A stretch of 64,000 bases of DNA, from NCBI RefSeq assembly GCF_002777965.1, contig NZ_NGVR01000020.1:119983-183982 (forward strand), written 5' to 3'. Of the stretch, positions 60,572-64,000 are shown piece by piece (the first letter of the stretch is position 1; each line of letters opens with the position of its first letter). Under the pieces are notes generated by a model. The model made no database searches. It had not been told where the DNA came from and was given only the letters and a program-made list of their open reading frames with translations. The DNA is from Proteus columbae. GTDB lineage: Bacteria; Pseudomonadota; Gammaproteobacteria; Enterobacterales; Enterobacteriaceae. The position numbers were made by a program, and so were the translations under genes.

Positions 60572-60600
60572 TAAAGGAACGCCTTCGCGTTCCTTTTTTA
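60572..60600 (+). terminator. Terminator between the two chondroitin lyase genes
   Basis: A 10-bp perfect stem AAAGGAACGC/GCGTTCCTTT (60572-60581/60586-60595) with a CTTC loop and a further T-run. It starts 10 bp after the lyase I stop and 19 bp before the lyase II start, so it should reduce read-through into lyase II. Confidence 0.88.
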
Positions 60601-60618
60601 TTTGCAGGAAATCTGATT

Positions 60619-63600
60619 ATGCTAATAAAACATCCTTTAGCCCATGCTATTACACTAAGTTTCTGCTTATCCTTACCCGCACAAGCATTACCGTCTCTTT
60701 CTCATGAACCTTTTGGTGATCTTTACCTCTTTGAAGGAGAAATGCCAAATACTTTGGTCACGTCAAATAACAATCAATTATCGTTAAATAAAGAACATGC
60801 CAAAGATGGCGTTCAATCGCTCAAGTGGCAATATCAACCACAAGCAACATTAACACTCAATAATGAAGTAAATTATCAGGATGATAAAAATACCGCGACA
60901 CCACTCACGTTTATGATGTGGATTTACAATGAAAAACCGCAATCATCCCCCCTCACATTACAATTCAAACAAAATGATCAAGTGGCATTAAGTTTTGATA
61001 CTCAACTTAATTTCTCTGGATGGCGAGGTATTGCAGTTCCCTTTCGTGATATGAAAGGCTCTGCAACAGGAAAATTTGATCAATTAGTCATTACAGCCCC
61101 CAATCAAGCTGGAACTCTCTTTTTCGACCAAATTATTATGAGTGTTCCCTTAGACAATCGTTGGGCTGTTCCTGATGATAATGTGCCTTATGTTAATAAT
61201 TCAGTAAACACCATGGTCAGTAAAAACTGGAGTGCTTTACTGATGTACGATCAGATGTTTAAAGCGCACTATCAAACTCTAAATTTCGATACTGAGTTTC
61301 ACGATGATCAAGCTGAAATGGCATCAATTTATCAGCGTTTTGAGTATTATCAGGGAATTGATAGCAATAAAAAAATCACCTCCGATATGCTAGATAAAAA
61401 TTTAGCACTCTGGGCAAAATTAGAATTAATACAACAGGCTGATGGCTCAATAACAGGAAAAGCACTAGATCACCCTAACCGACAAAACTTTATGAAAGTT
61501 GAAGGTGTATTTAGTGAAGAGACGAAAAAAGCATTACTTGATGCCAATATGCTAAGAGATGTGGGCAAAACTCTGCTTCAAACTGCTATTTACTTGCGTA
61601 GTAATTCCTTATCAGTAGCCGATAGAAAAAAATTAGAAGATCTTTATTTATTAGGCACTCGTTACGTTCTTGAACAAGGTTTTACACGAGGTAGTGGTTA
61701 TCAAATTATTACTCATGTTGGTTATCAAACCAGAGAGCTTTTTGATGCATGGTTTATTGGTCGTCATATTCTGGCAAAAAATCATCTTTTAGCACCAACA
61801 CAACAGGCCATGATGTGGTACAACGCCACAGGTCGAATTTTTGAAAAAGACGATGAGATCGTTGATGCAAACGTTGATATTCTCAACACACAATTACAGT
61901 GGATGATAAAAAGCTTACTGATGTTGCCAGATTATCAACAACGTCAACAAGCCTTAGCACAACTGCAAAATTGGCTAAATAAAACCATACTAAGTTCAAA
62001 AGGTGTTGCCGGTGGTTTCAAACCTGATGGTTCTATTTTCCACCATTCGCAGCATTACCCAGCATATGCGAAAGATGCTTTTGGTGGTTTAGCTCCTAGT
62101 GTTTATGCGCTAAGTGATTCCCCTTTCCGTCTTTCACCTTCAGCCCATGAGCGTTTAAAAGATGTGTTATTAAAAATGCGCATCTACACTAAAGAGACAC
62201 AAATTCCCGTGGTATTAAGTGGTCGCCACCCTACTGGATTACATAAAATAGGGATTGCACCATTTAAATGGATGGCATTAGCCGGTACACCCGATGGCAA
62301 ACAAAAATTAGATACCACATTGGCTGCAGCCTATGCAAAATTAGATAACAAAGACAGTTTTGAAGGCATTAAAGCTGAAAATGAACCCACTGGTGCATGG
62401 GCGATGAACTATGCTTCTATGGCGATACAGCGTAGAGCCTCAATTCAAGCACCGCAACAAAGCTGGCTTGCTATCGCTCGTGGTTTTAGTCGTTATCTTG
62501 TTGGTAATGAAAGTTATGAAAATAACAATCGTTATGGACGCTATTTACAGTATGGCCAATTGGAAATCATACCCGCAAACATAGCACTATCAGGATTTAG
62601 CCATGCAGGATGGGATTGGAATCGATATCCAGGTACCACGACAATTCATCTTCCTTATGATGAACTTGAAGCAAAATTAAACCAATTACCAAGTGCAGGT
62701 ATTGAAGAGATGTTGCTTTCGACTGAACGTTATTCTGGTGCAAATACATTAAATAATAACAGTATGTTTGCCATGAAATTACATGGTCACAGTAAATATC
62801 AACAACAAAGCTTACGAGCTAATAAATCCTATTTCTTATTTGATAATAGAGTGATTGCATTAGGATCTGGCATTGAAAATGATGATAAACAACATAGGAC
62901 AGAAACAACACTATTCCAGTTTGCTGTCCCTAATTTAAAATCAGTGATAATTAATGGCAAAGAGGTTAATCAATTAGGTACTCAATTAACTTTAAATAAT
63001 GCAGATACTTTAATTGATCCTGCAGGTAATTTATATAAGCTCGCTAAAGGGCAAACTGTAGAGTTTAGTTATCAAAAACAGCATTCACTTGATGATAGAA
63101 ATTCAAAACCAACAGAACAACTATTTGCAACAGCCGTGATCTCTCATGGTAATGCACCAAGTGATGCAACTTACGAGTATGCAATAGCGATTGAATCACA
63201 AGATAATAAAGCACCTGAATACACGATATTGCAACATAATAATCAACTTCATGCGGTAAAAGATAAAATCACCCAAGAAGAGGGATATGCTTTTTTTGAA
63301 GCAGCACAATTAAAATCACCTCAAGCAATATTATTATCAAGTGACTCTCCTGCTATAGTCATGGCTAAAGCTCAAAAACAACAATTAACATTAAGTATTG
63401 TTAATCCTGATTTAAATTTATATCAGGGGATTGAAGCAGACCAAGTTGATAGCAAAGGAAATCAGATTGAGGTGAGCGTGTATTCTCGTCAATGGCTTAC
63501 TTCCGACTCTCAACCAATAAGTAGCACAATTACTGTAAAAGGAATATGGAAATTAGTAACACCACAGTCTGGTATTATTATTAAACATCAAAATAATAAT

Positions 63601-63660
63601 ACACTGATTACTACGACAACCATACAGGCAGCACCTGTTGTTATTAATCTAGTTAAGTAG
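60619..63660 (+). CDS. Chondroitin sulfate ABC exolyase (chondroitinase ABC II)
   Basis: Exolytic partner that splits oligosaccharides from lyase I into unsaturated disaccharides. The 1013-residue precursor has a 23-residue signal peptide (cleavage AQA/LPSLSHE), giving a 990-residue mature protein as in P. vulgaris ABC II. It is a paralogue of lyase I: shared catalytic-region segments include HHSQHYPAYAKDAFGG, VVLSGRHPTG, YENNNRYGRYLQYGQ and GWDWNRYPGTTTIHLP. AGGAA lies 8 nt before the start. A terminator separates it from lyase I, so dosage may differ or it may have its own promoter. Confidence 0.97.
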   Translation: MLIKHPLAHAITLSFCLSLPAQALPSLSHEPFGDLYLFEGEMPNTLVTSNNNQLSLNKEHAKDGVQSLKWQYQPQATLTLNNEVNYQDDKNTATPLTFMMWIYNEKPQSSPLTLQFKQNDQVALSFDTQLNFSGWRGIAVPFRDMKGSATGKFDQLVITAPNQAGTLFFDQIIMSVPLDNRWAVPDDNVPYVNNSVNTMVSKNWSALLMYDQMFKAHYQTLNFDTEFHDDQAEMASIYQRFEYYQGIDSNKKITSDMLDKNLALWAKLELIQQADGSITGKALDHPNRQNFMKVEGVFSEETKKALLDANMLRDVGKTLLQTAIYLRSNSLSVADRKKLEDLYLLGTRYVLEQGFTRGSGYQIITHVGYQTRELFDAWFIGRHILAKNHLLAPTQQAMMWYNATGRIFEKDDEIVDANVDILNTQLQWMIKSLLMLPDYQQRQQALAQLQNWLNKTILSSKGVAGGFKPDGSIFHHSQHYPAYAKDAFGGLAPSVYALSDSPFRLSPSAHERLKDVLLKMRIYTKETQIPVVLSGRHPTGLHKIGIAPFKWMALAGTPDGKQKLDTTLAAAYAKLDNKDSFEGIKAENEPTGAWAMNYASMAIQRRASIQAPQQSWLAIARGFSRYLVGNESYENNNRYGRYLQYGQLEIIPANIALSGFSHAGWDWNRYPGTTTIHLPYDELEAKLNQLPSAGIEEMLLSTERYSGANTLNNNSMFAMKLHGHSKYQQQSLRANKSYFLFDNRVIALGSGIENDDKQHRTETTLFQFAVPNLKSVIINGKEVNQLGTQLTLNNADTLIDPAGNLYKLAKGQTVEFSYQKQHSLDDRNSKPTEQLFATAVISHGNAPSDATYEYAIAIESQDNKAPEYTILQHNNQLHAVKDKITQEEGYAFFEAAQLKSPQAILLSSDSPAIVMAKAQKQQLTLSIVNPDLNLYQGIEADQVDSKGNQIEVSVYSRQWLTSDSQPISSTITVKGIWKLVTPQSGIIIKHQNNNTLITTTTIQAAPVVINLVK

Positions 63661-63679
63661 AGTTCATAATATTTAAATT

Positions 63680-63718
63680 AAAGAGTCTTGATATAAAATA
63701 TCGAGGCTCTTCTTTTAT
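63680..63718 (+). terminator. Terminator of the chondroitinase cluster
   Basis: AAGAGTCTTGATAT pairs with ATATCGAGGCTCTT (63681-63694/63698-63711), including two G-T pairs, around an AAA loop and followed by TCTTTTATTT. About 20 bp past the lyase II stop. Confidence 0.8.
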
Positions 63719-63790
63719 TTAAAAAACAAAGGATTTATTATTTAAAATAACAAAAACAAATAGCTTTATTTATTATTGATAATAAATGTG

Positions 63791-63818
63791 TTGTGTCTAA
63801 TTAATATTTTGTTATTCT
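63791..63818 (+). promoter_or_regulatory. Promoter of the gene at the right edge
   Basis: TTGTGT at 63791-63796 and TATTCT at 63813-63818, 16 bp apart, point to a start near 63825. This gives a leader of about 138 nt before the ATG at 63963. Confidence 0.5.
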
Positions 63819-63824
63819 CTGCGC

Positions 63825-63962
63825 GGGTGCTTGGATCAATCTGGTTCAAGCATTTTGTAAAAGCCAGAAAGAGAAAAGCCCCGGAAAATATATGAATATT
63901 AACCGAGGCGGACTCAACCTGAGAACTTGATTCTGCCTCCTTATAAAGGAGCTGTCAAGAAA
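63825..63962 (+). promoter_or_regulatory. Structured leader RNA with mutually exclusive hairpins (unassigned)
   Basis: Four helices can be drawn: H0 TGCTTGGA/TTCAAGCA (63828-63852); H1 GCCCCGG...CCGAGGC with an inner AATAT/ATATT stem (63878-63909); H2 GAGGCGGA/TTCTGCCTC with an inner CTCA/TGAG stem (63905-63939); H3 TCCTT/AAGGA (63938-63950), which covers the Shine-Dalgarno AAGGAG. H1 and H2 share 63905-63909, and H2 and H3 share 63938-63939, so forming H2 would break H1 and free the ribosome-binding site. I did not recognise a known riboswitch consensus (TPP, cobalamin, glycine, SAM, lysine, M-box, yybP-ykoY and others considered by eye). Confidence 0.5.
63892..63930 (+). CDS. Possible 12-residue leader peptide
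   Basis: ATG at 63892 opens a 12-codon ORF (MNINRGGLNLRT) ending in TGA at 63928-63930, with GGA 6 nt upstream. It spans the 3' arm of hairpin H1 and the 5' arm of H2, so translation or stalling here would change which hairpin forms. Coding is not proven. Confidence 0.35.
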   Translation: MNINRGGLNLRT

Positions 63963-64000
63963 ATGAACAAATATTCTCTGATTAGTATGATTGTTATTAG
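63963..64000 (+). CDS. 5' end of an unidentified gene (partial)
   Basis: The ATG at 63963 opens a frame running off the window. The visible residues MNKYSLISMIVI are hydrophobic, compatible with the first transmembrane helix of a membrane protein or a signal peptide. The AAGGAG site at 63945-63950 is somewhat distant (12 nt). Identity cannot be stated. Confidence 0.55.
   Translation, partial: MNKYSLISMIVI

Overview
The window is enterobacterial (order Enterobacterales), AT-rich chromosomal DNA, best explained as a Proteus species close to P. vulgaris. The strongest evidence is a tandem pair of chondroitin ABC lyases at the right end. Their signal peptides, mature N-termini and catalytic residues match the P. 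vulgaris enzymes, with scattered substitutions, so this is a relative of the classical chondroitinase strain and not a copy of it. Most other genes are orthologues of E. coli genes at 60-80% apparent identity. No IS element, prophage, tRNA, rRNA or CRISPR array was seen.

Layout. 1-1354: start of the division/cell-wall cluster on the minus strand (rsmH cut by the window edge, mraZ with its 10-bp-period MraZ operator). 1985-6485: cra, a long-chain acyl-CoA ligase and leuO, all minus. 7109-12028: leuLABCD with promoter, leader peptide and attenuator. 12143-13998: a probable short SgrS sRNA divergent from sgrR. 13999-15299: a DnaA-box cluster (DARS2-like) followed by mutH. 15401-18330: speB and speA, minus, behind an unusually hairpin-rich leader. 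18960-20174: metK with MetJ boxes. 20359-32196: cellulose synthesis, with bcsG facing away from bcsR-Q-A-B-C and no bcsZ, bcsE or bcsF. 32279-34073: a YeeE/YedE sulfur-transport pair with a BigR-type regulator, then sprT. 34150-35465: mgtE behind an M-box Mg2+ riboswitch. 35686-49368: a lipoprotein, hcp-hcr with an NsrR-like operator, an aldehyde dehydrogenase, an alanine:cation symporter, clcA, tehB, a Kch-type potassium channel, a choloylglycine-hydrolase-family enzyme, yceI-yceJ and a small membrane protein.

49863-63660 is a glycosaminoglycan-use region: an RpiR/SIS regulator, a very short YadA-type trimeric autotransporter, a GNAT protein, a Tat-exported sulfatase with a complete formylglycine signature, then a tight set of KdgM-like porin, classical autotransporter of unknown passenger function, chondroitin lyase I and chondroitin lyase II. 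The logic is capture and depolymerisation of chondroitin/dermatan sulfate outside the inner membrane, uptake of unsaturated oligosaccharides through the porin, and desulfation in the periplasm. The inner-membrane transporter, glucuronyl hydrolase and sulfatase-maturing enzyme are not in the window.

The last 190 bases hold a promoter and a leader RNA with three mutually exclusive hairpins, a 12-codon upstream ORF and a sequesterable Shine-Dalgarno in front of a gene whose first 12 codons are visible. I could not match this leader to a known riboswitch class; it is the best candidate here for an undescribed regulator. Other points worth checking are the degenerate PilZ motif in BcsA, the short SgrS without room for SgrT, and the hairpin array between speA and metK.
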